Part shown: one piece after another, positions 28,890 through 36,379 of the stretch | Layout of the letters: each line of letters starts with the position of its first letter | How positions within the stretch are numbered: the stretch's first letter is position 1 | Assembly (NCBI GenBank): GCA_964567745.1 | Contig: CAZMNY010000003.1 | Coordinates: 62,001 to 126,000, forward strand | Reading direction: 5' to 3' | Source of the DNA: CAZMNY01 sp964567745 | GTDB taxonomy: Bacteria > Planctomycetota > Planctomycetia > Pirellulales > Pirellulaceae | DNA: 64,000 bases | The notes under the pieces: generated by a model | What the model was told of the DNA's origin: nothing | Databases searched by the model: none | The model's input: only the letters and a program-made list of their open reading frames with translations | Made by a program: the position numbers and the translations under genes

Positions 28890-30065
28890 CTAAACGACCC
28901 AATCGGCCTGGCTCGCCATCCGCGGCGCGTTTTCCAAGTAGTCGGCGACTTGATCGGCTTCATCAACGGTGTTCGCGAAACTAAAACTAAATCGCACCGT
29001 CCCCTCGCCGGGCAACGTGCCGATGGTCTCGTGGGCGCCGGGCGCACAATGATAGCCAGCGCGAGTTGAGACGTTGTGCTCCTCGGCCAACCACGACGAA
29101 AGCGTCACCGGACTGCAATCCTCCATCGTGATCGACACGACCGCCGTGCGGTTTTCAATGTCGCTTCCGCCATAGATCGTGACGCCGTCAATCGCGCGGA
29201 CTCGCTCCAAGAATCGGCCCGCAACACTCATCTCATGTTCGCGCAGTTTGGACAATCCACTCTGCTGGATCCACTTGACTCCCGCCGTCATCCCTGCGAT
29301 CGAAAGCAAGTTGTGGGTGCCGACTTCGTAGTTCGAAGGATAGCGGCCCGACATCTCGTGCTTCCCGGAATCTTTGCCCGTGCCGCCCTCGGCCAGCGTC
29401 TCCAACTGAATTCCCTTGCGCACATACAACGCGCCAACACCGGGCGGACCGAAAAGTCCCTTGTGCCCGGCAATACTCAACATGTCTGCCTTGAGCTCTT
29501 CAACATCGACCGAGATAACGCCGGCGGACTGGGCGGCGTCGACCAGATACATCGCGCCGTAGCGTTCCGCCAGATCGCCCAGGGCAATGCTCGGAAGAAT
29601 GTCGCCTGTCACATTGCTTGCCATTGTGCTGGCGATCAGCTTTACCTTTCCCGTCTTCAATGTGTCTTCGACGAAATTCAAGTCGATCGGCATTTCAGGT
29701 TGGTAAGGGGCGACGTGAAACTTGACGCCGTGCTGCTTGGCCACCTTGCGAATCGGCCGTGACACCGCGTGATGCTCGAGCCCGCTCATGATAATCTCAT
29801 CGCCCTCGCGCCATTCCAAGCCGAGGATGGCCAGGTTGAGCGAGTAGGTTGCCGAGGGAGTGAAGATGAGTTGGTTCGGATTTCGAATCGATAGAAACTC
29901 GGCGATCTCAGCGCGCGACGTCTGCATCATTTCGGTGTTGCGACTGCCTTCATCCGAGATGGTCCGGGACGGACTGTTCAGTCCGCGAAAACACTGATCA
30001 ACCGTCTCGTAAACGATCTCGGGCTTGGGCCAGGTTGTCGCCGCGTTGTTGCAATAGATTGTCAT
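28890..30065 (-). CDS. Class V aminotransferase, cysteine desulfurase-like (TIGR01977 type)
   Basis: A PLP enzyme of 391 residues resembling cysteine desulfurases and selenocysteine lyases. The opening YCNNAATTWPKPE and the blocks HKGLFGPPGVGALYVRKGI, EVGTHNLLSIAG and STRAGYHCAPGAHETIGT match the EF2568-like clade (TIGR01977). Members are known to occur near SelD and selenium-dependent molybdenum hydroxylase genes in some genomes. Lys202 should bind PLP and Cys340 sits on the mobile loop that accepts sulfur or selenium. The start has GGAG seven bases upstream. It is the last gene of a minus-strand series with an amidohydrolase, a SenB-like enzyme and a molybdopterin oxidoreductase. The substrate (Cys, Sec or other) is unproven. 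Confidence 0.88.
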   Translation of the reverse strand: MTIYCNNAATTWPKPEIVYETVDQCFRGLNSPSRTISDEGSRNTEMMQTSRAEIAEFLSIRNPNQLIFTPSATYSLNLAILGLEWREGDEIIMSGLEHHAVSRPIRKVAKQHGVKFHVAPYQPEMPIDLNFVEDTLKTGKVKLIASTMASNVTGDILPSIALGDLAERYGAMYLVDAAQSAGVISVDVEELKADMLSIAGHKGLFGPPGVGALYVRKGIQLETLAEGGTGKDSGKHEMSGRYPSNYEVGTHNLLSIAGMTAGVKWIQQSGLSKLREHEMSVAGRFLERVRAIDGVTIYGGSDIENRTAVVSITMEDCSPVTLSSWLAEEHNVSTRAGYHCAPGAHETIGTLPGEGTVRFSFSFANTVDEADQVADYLENAPRMASQADWVV

Positions 30066-30352
30066 AAACGTCTCCTGCAGAGCACAAGAGCAGTGCAGCT
30101 CGTGGCCAACGTAAGATGGTTGCGCTGAAGTGAAGTGCCGAGTCGAAGGCGAGCCGATTTACGTCGAGAGTTCCCACATCCAAGCTGAATAGCATAGTCG
30201 AGTCAGGCACGAGAGGTCACCCTCTGGCCTCTAGAATCGCCGCCCCGTTTTCACTCGCAACATTATCCAGATAGTAATGATTGACCTGCGCGATTTCAGG
30301 GCGTCCTTTCGAAGCAATCGAAACATGTCTCGCCGTCACAAATTCGCCATTT

Positions 30353-32083
30353 TCACTCGTCGCTAGCCGAGTAAACGAGTTTGCCGTCGACGATTGTGTG
30401 GGCAATTTTTGTCTTGGCGATTTCGCCCTCAGCACATTCCGTGATGTTGTTGGAGAGCACGACCATGTCGGCCAGTTTCCCAGGGGTGATGCTGCCTTTG
30501 ACGTCTTCTTCAAAGGCGGCGTAGGCGGCGTCGATAGTGTAGCTCCGAAGAGCTTGTTCACGCGTCATTCTCTGTTTGGGAAAGAAGACCTCGCCGTTGG
30601 GCAATCGTCGTGAGACGCTGGCGTAGAATGACGCGATGGGATTGACCTTTTCGACCGGGGCGTCGGTGCCGTTGATAACAACCGCGCCCGACTTCAGAAG
30701 GCTCTGCCAAACATACGCACCTTCCTCGGCGCGTTTCTTGCCTAGCCGCTCCACGACAAACGGAGCGTCGGACGTGCAATGGACGCCTTGCATGGAAGCG
30801 ATCACGTTCATTTTCGCAAATCGAGGAATGTCGTCGGGGTGGAGATGCTGAGCGTGTTCAATTCGCCAGCGCCGGTCGGGCGAACCAGATGGCTCGGAGA
30901 AGACCTCTTCGAACTGGTCGAGCACGGCGCGATTGGCCTGGTCGCCGATGGCGTGGACGCACAATTGGAACCGGTTGGCGACGGCAAGTTGTGCGGTTTC
31001 CTGCAAGGAACCCAACGATGCGGTTCGAAAACCGGAGGCACCGGGCAAGTCCGCATACGGTTCGAGCAACCAGGCGCCATGAGGCCCGAGCGCTCCGTCT
31101 ATGGAACGCTTGATAGCGCGAACCGTCAAGAAGCCGCGGCTATCGATTCGGCGGTAACGAGCCAAGTTGCGCCGCAGCGCAGCGTTGCTGTCGCGGACCA
31201 TGACCCAAAGTCGAACCTGCAACTTGTCGCGTTCGGCATACTCTCTGAACAAATCGATCAGTCCGAATGACGACCCCGCGTCATGAAACGATGTGACTCC
31301 GTTTCGCAAGCATTCCTCGGCAGCCAACTTCATCGATAAAGCTAACTCTCTCGCCTGGTCGCTGTTCGACTTGTTCTCTTCGAGGATCAAACTTTGAGCC
31401 GTTTCGCGAAACACTCCAATCGGCTTTCCTTCCGAGTCGCGCACGATCTCGCCTCCGATGGGATCGCGTGTGGCGGCGCTGATGCCGGAGAGCTTCATGG
31501 CCAAGGCGTTGGCAAACGACATGTGTCCGCTTGCGTGTTCCAGCACGACGGGGTTGCGTGGAGTCACGTCGCTGATCGACTCGTGAGTTGGGTAGCCGCC
31601 AACGTTGGGCTTGGGCGGGCTAGTCCATTTCGCCTGATGCCAACCGCGGCCCATGATCCATCGGCCGCTGCCGGCCTTGCTGGCGGCTTTCTTGACCATA
31701 GCGACGACCTCCGACCAACTTTGGACGGTCGAGAGATCTAAAATCAGTTTCGAGCTGCCGAGGGCGACAAAATGGCCGTGGCCTTCGATGAAACCGGGGG
31801 ACAACATGCGACCATTTAGTTCGACGACCCGAGTCGTCTCGCCGATCAACTTGTCCATTTCGCCAACGGTCCCAACCGCGACAATCTCACCACCTCGGCA
31901 CGCCACCGACTCGGCTCTAGGTCGATTCCGATCCATAGTCACAACAACGCCATCTCGAAGCACAAGATCAGCCGGATCGGCGCCCATAACGATGGGCTGC
32001 GCGCTGGCCAAGCCGCATAGGATGGCAAGGCCAACCAGAGCGGCCTGAATTAAGCGATGGGCTAACTGCTTGTTTCGGTTCAT
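30353..32083 (-). CDS. Exported amidohydrolase of the YtcJ-like type
   Basis: A metal-dependent amidohydrolase of 576 residues in the YtcJ/LAF3-like group. ATG 32083 is chosen because it yields a signal peptide (LIQAALVGLAILCGLASAQP) directly in front of the domain (DLVLRDGVVVTMDRNRPRAES). GFIEGHGHF supplies the HxH metal ligands, CVHAIGDQANRAVLDQFE and RIEHAQHLHPDD give further histidines, and NGTDAPVEKVNPIASFYA the catalytic aspartate. The C-terminus (GKLADMVVLSNNI, IAHTIVDGKLVY) is the usual composite beta-domain. It lies 110 bases downstream of the SenB-like gene on the same strand. The substrate is unknown. Confidence 0.92.
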   Translation of the reverse strand: MNRNKQLAHRLIQAALVGLAILCGLASAQPIVMGADPADLVLRDGVVVTMDRNRPRAESVACRGGEIVAVGTVGEMDKLIGETTRVVELNGRMLSPGFIEGHGHFVALGSSKLILDLSTVQSWSEVVAMVKKAASKAGSGRWIMGRGWHQAKWTSPPKPNVGGYPTHESISDVTPRNPVVLEHASGHMSFANALAMKLSGISAATRDPIGGEIVRDSEGKPIGVFRETAQSLILEENKSNSDQARELALSMKLAAEECLRNGVTSFHDAGSSFGLIDLFREYAERDKLQVRLWVMVRDSNAALRRNLARYRRIDSRGFLTVRAIKRSIDGALGPHGAWLLEPYADLPGASGFRTASLGSLQETAQLAVANRFQLCVHAIGDQANRAVLDQFEEVFSEPSGSPDRRWRIEHAQHLHPDDIPRFAKMNVIASMQGVHCTSDAPFVVERLGKKRAEEGAYVWQSLLKSGAVVINGTDAPVEKVNPIASFYASVSRRLPNGEVFFPKQRMTREQALRSYTIDAAYAAFEEDVKGSITPGKLADMVVLSNNITECAEGEIAKTKIAHTIVDGKLVYSASDE

Positions 32084-32193
32084 GTCGTTCTCGCACAAAT
32101 CAGGAGAGCCGGATCGGCACAGCGGTCTCCAGGCTAGGTCGCCTCGATGTGCACAGCAAGACCTTGGGCCAATTTGTTTCGCCACAGTGGCGG

Positions 32194-33153
32194 TTACGAC
32201 GAAAGAGCTGCGATGATCAGATCGTTCAAAGCGCCGGATTCCGCCGCTGGCGTGAGTTGCTGAGCCTGGATTTGACAGACTGATTGCAGGCGGGCGAGAA
32301 ACCGGGCGTCGGATTCACATTTGGCGAGCAATTCTGCCAGCCCTTCTGTGTCGCCCGTCTCAAAATATCCTGGGTACGATTTCCCAAGTAGTCCGATTGA
32401 GCCCGAGATGCGACTCGAGACTACGGGAGTTCCTACCGCCAGTGCTTCGGAAATCACGTTCGCACCGCCTTCCATTTTGGAAGTCAGTACAAGCAGTCGG
32501 CTGCGAGCGATTCGTTGTTGTGTCTTCGTCCAAGACAATTCGCCAACCCAGCTGTATCGCGGATTGCGTTTCATTTCGTCGTTAGCTCGTCGCTCCATCG
32601 AATCGGAAAACGCCGATCCAATGTGCGTCACGCGAATCTTGGAGTCCCTGGGCAGCAACCGCGCGGCCATCGCCGTTCGCAACGGGTCCTTGACCGGGCG
32701 CAGATGACCGCAGACACAGACTTCGAAGACCGACTTGAGCGGCGCGGGCAAATTCGCTGGAGGTACGGACGATTGAAACACAACTCGCATTTTTGCGTGG
32801 TAGGGTTTCGGCAAGAATCGTTTCGCGTCCGGCTGAAGCACGATCAGGCGAGTCGCGAGTTCAAGCGATCGCTGCGCAGTGCGGCTCGTCTTGATATCGC
32901 CGTAGAGATCCGTTCCCGTGAGCGCGACGATCAACGGACAATCGGGGTGCCGTTTGTGAAACTGAACAATCGATCGGCTGCTCTTTCTGGCGTGAAGCGC
33001 GATCAGAACGTCGGCCGGTTGCTCGTCATAAGCCTGGGCGACATCGACTTTGTGCCCCATCGCACGAAGCATGTCTACCCATCGTTGGGCGGTAACTCGA
33101 TTGCCCTTCCGCGAACCCGGAGGCGCCGGAGTGACGATGAGAATTCGCGACAC
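32194..33153 (-). CDS. senB: SenB-like selenosugar synthase (TIGR04348-type glycosyltransferase)
   Basis: A GT-B fold glycosyltransferase of 319 residues. It matches the SenB pattern closely: ADVLIALHARKSSRSI, LIVALTGTDLYGDI, AQRSLELATRLIVLQ, CGHLRPVKDPLRTA, SKMEGGANVISEALAVGTPV and GLLGKSYPGYFETGDT. Glu228-x7-Glu236 is the retaining GT4 signature. SenB is known to make a selenosugar from UDP-GlcNAc and selenophosphate in selenoneine biosynthesis. The usual partners SenA (EgtB-like) and SenC (SelD-like) are not in this window. I start at GTG 33153 (VSRILIVTPAPPGSRKGNRV); the upstream 48 codons to 33297 are not family-like. The molybdopterin oxidoreductase gene ends about 150 bases upstream on the same strand. 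Confidence 0.82.
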   Translation of the reverse strand: MSRILIVTPAPPGSRKGNRVTAQRWVDMLRAMGHKVDVAQAYDEQPADVLIALHARKSSRSIVQFHKRHPDCPLIVALTGTDLYGDIKTSRTAQRSLELATRLIVLQPDAKRFLPKPYHAKMRVVFQSSVPPANLPAPLKSVFEVCVCGHLRPVKDPLRTAMAARLLPRDSKIRVTHIGSAFSDSMERRANDEMKRNPRYSWVGELSWTKTQQRIARSRLLVLTSKMEGGANVISEALAVGTPVVSSRISGSIGLLGKSYPGYFETGDTEGLAELLAKCESDARFLARLQSVCQIQAQQLTPAAESGALNDLIIAALSS

Positions 33154-33300
33154 TTGAAAACCTAAGCGAATCTTGTTGCGGGCGGGCGAGGGCGTAACGG
33201 ACCTCGAGTTTTTACCCTCGCGCGACGGACATCGCAAGCGCGGCCCAGGCCGGCGGTGCTCGGCGGTGCTGAGCCTCCACGGCGAATTAGGCAACACATT

Positions 33301-35286
33301 CTAGGACGATGGGGTTGCCGATTCTTCCGGAGAGGGACCAACACGATCGAGTACGCGATCCGACGCCGCAAAGATTTCAGCTGTCGTGTCGTAGTAGACG
33401 GCGCACTCACCGTCATCGGTGAGTTCTGCGGTGATCAGATCATTGGCGCATCGACCGCGGTGATACCAACCGCCTTTGTCGAGCAAGGCGATGTCGGCAC
33501 GTTGATTCGCATCGAGTTTCAATTCGACTTCCATTTTCCCATGTTCCGATCGAAGCTCGACAACGTCACCGTCACCATGGCCTTCGGCCGCGTTAGGATG
33601 AACCACAAGCTGGGCCGGTCCCATCTGATCTTCCGACGCCCATTGTGACGCTTGGGCGGCGCTCGTTGAAACCGCGGTGATATGCAGTCGATTCGCCTCG
33701 GGCAGCGAGAACATGGCCGAAGGGAATTCGTTAATTAAATTCATCTTGCCGCTGGGCGTATTAAATTTGCGATCCGCAAAGAGAACCGATTCGACGAATG
33801 GATTCTTAACAAAGCCCTTGTTGAATTCGCTTCGCTCGATTCCAGCATCGTAGACTCGCGCGAGCAATCGTTGCATCCAAACCTCTTCGTCCACATCGAA
33901 CTCCGATCCCAAGCCAACTCTCTTGGACAGCTCACGGAATATCTGAAAGTCGCTCAACACTCCGTTCGAGCTGGCAACGACCGGTCGCACCTCGGACAAG
34001 TAATGATGCCCGTAGGCGCCGACGAGATCGGTTTCCTCGAGCATGGTTGTCGTTGGCAGAACCAGATTGGCGCACATGGCGGTATCGGTCATGAACGGGT
34101 CGATGACAACGGTCAACTCGCGAGTTCGCATCGCTTCAGCCACGGTTGTCGAATCGGGCAACATAGCGACGGGGTTGGCGCCCCAGACGACGACCATGCG
34201 AATCGGCGGATCCGACGCCTTGAGAATTTCGTCGCCGAGGATCGGTTCCGGAAACCGTCTCGGCGCGCTGTCGGGGTCGGCGAACGAGAAATCAAATGCG
34301 CCTCGTCGAGTGAAATAGAAGGTCGCGCCGCCGCCTGCAATTCCGATGTTGCCGGAGACGGCTGCGAGTCCGTCGAGAATTCGCACGGCTGCGGCGCCAT
34401 AGGTTCGGCGCTGGATTCCCCAGCCAATCAGAAGGGCGGACGGTCCATTGGAGTAAGACGCCGCAAGTTCGATCAGTTCCTTCGGCGAGACGCCGGCCAG
34501 CAGAGCCCATTGCTCAATCGTCTTTGACAAAGCCGTGCCGTAGAAGTCGTCAATATGGTCGCAATAATCGCCGGCGGCTGAATCAAGTTTGTCGTTTTCG
34601 TGCAGCCATTTCACCATGCCCATAACAAGCGCCGCGTCGCCTCCGGGACGTGGCTGAACGAAGACGTCGGCCAACGAGGCGGTCTTGTTGTGCACTGGGT
34701 CGACCAGCACAATCTTGACGCCTCGCTGTCGCGCTCGCTTCAACTCGGGGATCAAGTGAACGCTGCTCGCAAAGACGTTCTTGCCCCAAAGGAAAATCGT
34801 TTTCGAATTCTGGATGTCGAAGAAATCGTTGCTATCGAAATGGCCAAAATCGAGCATCTGAGCGGCTTCTCCTGCGCCGGCACAGACATCGCCGCTCTTT
34901 GTCGTCACCGGACCGAATCGCTCGAAGAAATGGTCGCCGACATGCTTCATGACGCCCATCGATCCGCCGCAGCGATACTGCAAGATCGAAGCGCCGCCCG
35001 ACTCGTCTCGAAAGCGACTCATCTGCTCGGCCATGATGTCGAGCGCGTCGGACCAAGAGACTTCCGCAAAATCATCACTTCGATTTTTGCGCCACAAAGG
35101 CTGAGTCAATCTGTTCTTCGAATACTGTCGGTCCAAAAAACGACTGGTGCGGTGGCACAAAAACCCCTGTGTAACCGGATGATCCGGGTCTCCCTGCAAT
35201 TTAGTCACTCGCCCATCCTCGACCGTCACAATCAGGCCACAGGCATCCGGGCAGTCACGCGTGCACGCAGTTCGTATTTTGCGCAT
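33301..35286 (-). CDS. Molybdopterin oxidoreductase, formate dehydrogenase-like, Cys-ligated
   Basis: A DMSO-reductase family molybdo- or tungstoenzyme of 661 residues from ATG 35286 (a TTG two codons earlier is possible). An N-terminal Fe4S4 site is formed by Cys8, Cys12, Cys16 (CTRDCPDAC) and Cys44 (GFLC). Cys135 in KSGDVCAGAGEA lies at the position that holds Sec, Cys or Ser as metal ligand, so this is a Cys-type enzyme. NKTASLADVFVQPRPGGDAALVMGM and LVLPTTTMLEETD are cofactor-binding segments, and the C-terminal MopB-type barrel (LVVHPNAAEGHGDGDVVELRSEHG) is present. There is no signal peptide, so it is cytoplasmic. No partner Fe-S or membrane subunit is adjacent. The substrate is unknown. 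Confidence 0.92.
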   Translation of the reverse strand: MRKIRTACTRDCPDACGLIVTVEDGRVTKLQGDPDHPVTQGFLCHRTSRFLDRQYSKNRLTQPLWRKNRSDDFAEVSWSDALDIMAEQMSRFRDESGGASILQYRCGGSMGVMKHVGDHFFERFGPVTTKSGDVCAGAGEAAQMLDFGHFDSNDFFDIQNSKTIFLWGKNVFASSVHLIPELKRARQRGVKIVLVDPVHNKTASLADVFVQPRPGGDAALVMGMVKWLHENDKLDSAAGDYCDHIDDFYGTALSKTIEQWALLAGVSPKELIELAASYSNGPSALLIGWGIQRRTYGAAAVRILDGLAAVSGNIGIAGGGATFYFTRRGAFDFSFADPDSAPRRFPEPILGDEILKASDPPIRMVVVWGANPVAMLPDSTTVAEAMRTRELTVVIDPFMTDTAMCANLVLPTTTMLEETDLVGAYGHHYLSEVRPVVASSNGVLSDFQIFRELSKRVGLGSEFDVDEEVWMQRLLARVYDAGIERSEFNKGFVKNPFVESVLFADRKFNTPSGKMNLINEFPSAMFSLPEANRLHITAVSTSAAQASQWASEDQMGPAQLVVHPNAAEGHGDGDVVELRSEHGKMEVELKLDANQRADIALLDKGGWYHRGRCANDLITAELTDDGECAVYYDTTAEIFAASDRVLDRVGPSPEESATPSS

Positions 35287-35405
35287 ACTCAATTGTCTCG
35301 ACTGAAAGCCTAGGTCAGATCACCGTATACTACACGCTCAACGACACGTACAACAACGCAATTCCTATATCCTACCGGCGTTGAAGACGCCAACGCCCGA
35401 TAGCC

Positions 35406-36245
35406 ATGCGACATACGACGTTTGAACTCGAGACACACGAAGGGGGCCGACTGTTCGCGCAAAGTTGGTCGCCCGAGGAAGGATGTATCGGCACCGTTGG
35501 CATTGTGCATGGTTTGGGCGAGCATTCGCGACGACACGAATGGTTCGCGAAGCAACTGACAAAACACGGTTTGGAAGTCGTTTCATTCGATCTTCGCGGA
35601 CACGGGCAAACCGACGGACGCAGAGGACATGTTCTCCATTTTGACTGGTTGATGGAAGACATCTCCCGCCTTGTGGGCGAACTCCATGTACGGCTCCCCG
35701 ATCGTCCATGTTTTTTGTTTGGACAGAGCTTGGGAGGAAGTCTCGCGCTGAACTACGCCCTCCGCGAACAGAACGAATTGAGTGGAGTGATCGCGGCCAG
35801 TCCGCTGCTCGAGCTCGCTCAACGACCCAACGTCGCGCTTCGCACTGCGGTTAGAACGCTCTCTTGGTTGTGGCCATCGTTTCATTTGCGCACGGGAATC
35901 CGCAGCGAAGACTTAACCGAGGACACATCGGTGTACGAGGCGTATAAGGCCGACGATCTCGTACACGGGAAAGTGTCGGCGCGCATGGCCGTTCAGACCG
36001 TGGACGCCAGCCGCTGGGCGCTTGAGAACGCCAGCCAGATGACAATTCCCTCGCTGCTCGTTCACGGGACTCACGACAGAGTCACGTCGTGCGAGGCTTC
36101 ACGGCTGTTTGTTCGTGACGCCGGCGGCGACAGTCAATTCATCGAACTTGACAACGCCCGACACGAATTGCTTCAAGGCGATGGACGAGAGGAGACGAGC
36201 CGCGTGATCGTCGAGTGGCTTCTTCCGCACTGTCGCGACGCATGA
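35406..36245 (+). CDS. Alpha/beta hydrolase, monoacylglycerol lipase-like
   Basis: A cytoplasmic serine hydrolase of 279 residues resembling bacterial monoacylglycerol lipases and lysophospholipases. HGLGEHSRRHEWFAKQL forms the oxyanion region and FDLRGHGQTDGRRGH the conserved strand-4 loop. The nucleophile is Ser108 in FGQSLGGS, with Asp224 (HGTHDRVT) and His253 (NARHELLQ) completing the triad. The length is typical and there is no signal peptide. It is transcribed away from the molybdoenzyme gene across a 120-base gap, and converges on polA. The substrate is inferred to be a lipid monoester. Confidence 0.9.
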   Translation: MRHTTFELETHEGGRLFAQSWSPEEGCIGTVGIVHGLGEHSRRHEWFAKQLTKHGLEVVSFDLRGHGQTDGRRGHVLHFDWLMEDISRLVGELHVRLPDRPCFLFGQSLGGSLALNYALREQNELSGVIAASPLLELAQRPNVALRTAVRTLSWLWPSFHLRTGIRSEDLTEDTSVYEAYKADDLVHGKVSARMAVQTVDASRWALENASQMTIPSLLVHGTHDRVTSCEASRLFVRDAGGDSQFIELDNARHELLQGDGREETSRVIVEWLLPHCRDA

Positions 36246-36290
36246 CCAGTCGTCAGCTTGATATTCGACATTCTCTACGCCTCATTGGCG

Positions 36291-36354
36291 GCCTTGCCTG
36301 CGGCGACGGGTTAAACGAATTCGCTTTCCTTCACGCCTCTTAAGTCTATCCGCG
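36291..36354. repeat. Intergenic dispersed repeat, copy 2
   Basis: This is the second copy of the element at 5347-5410. The shared blocks GCCTTGCCTGCGGC, CGGGTTAAACGAAT and CCTCTT occur in the same order and spacing with scattered substitutions. It lies between the convergent hydrolase and polA genes. Confidence 0.6.
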
Positions 36355-36379
36355 TCTTTGCGCGAGCGCAGTATTGCGA

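Noticed and set aside
30217..30352. Possible small protein or gene tail between the amidohydrolase and aminotransferase genes
   Set aside because: The translation (ending NHYYLDNVASENGAAILEARG-like) is only an extension of a shadow frame and matches no family that I know.
33301..35286. Selenocysteine in the molybdopterin oxidoreductase
   Set aside because: The metal-ligand position is a normal cysteine codon and the frame has no internal TGA.
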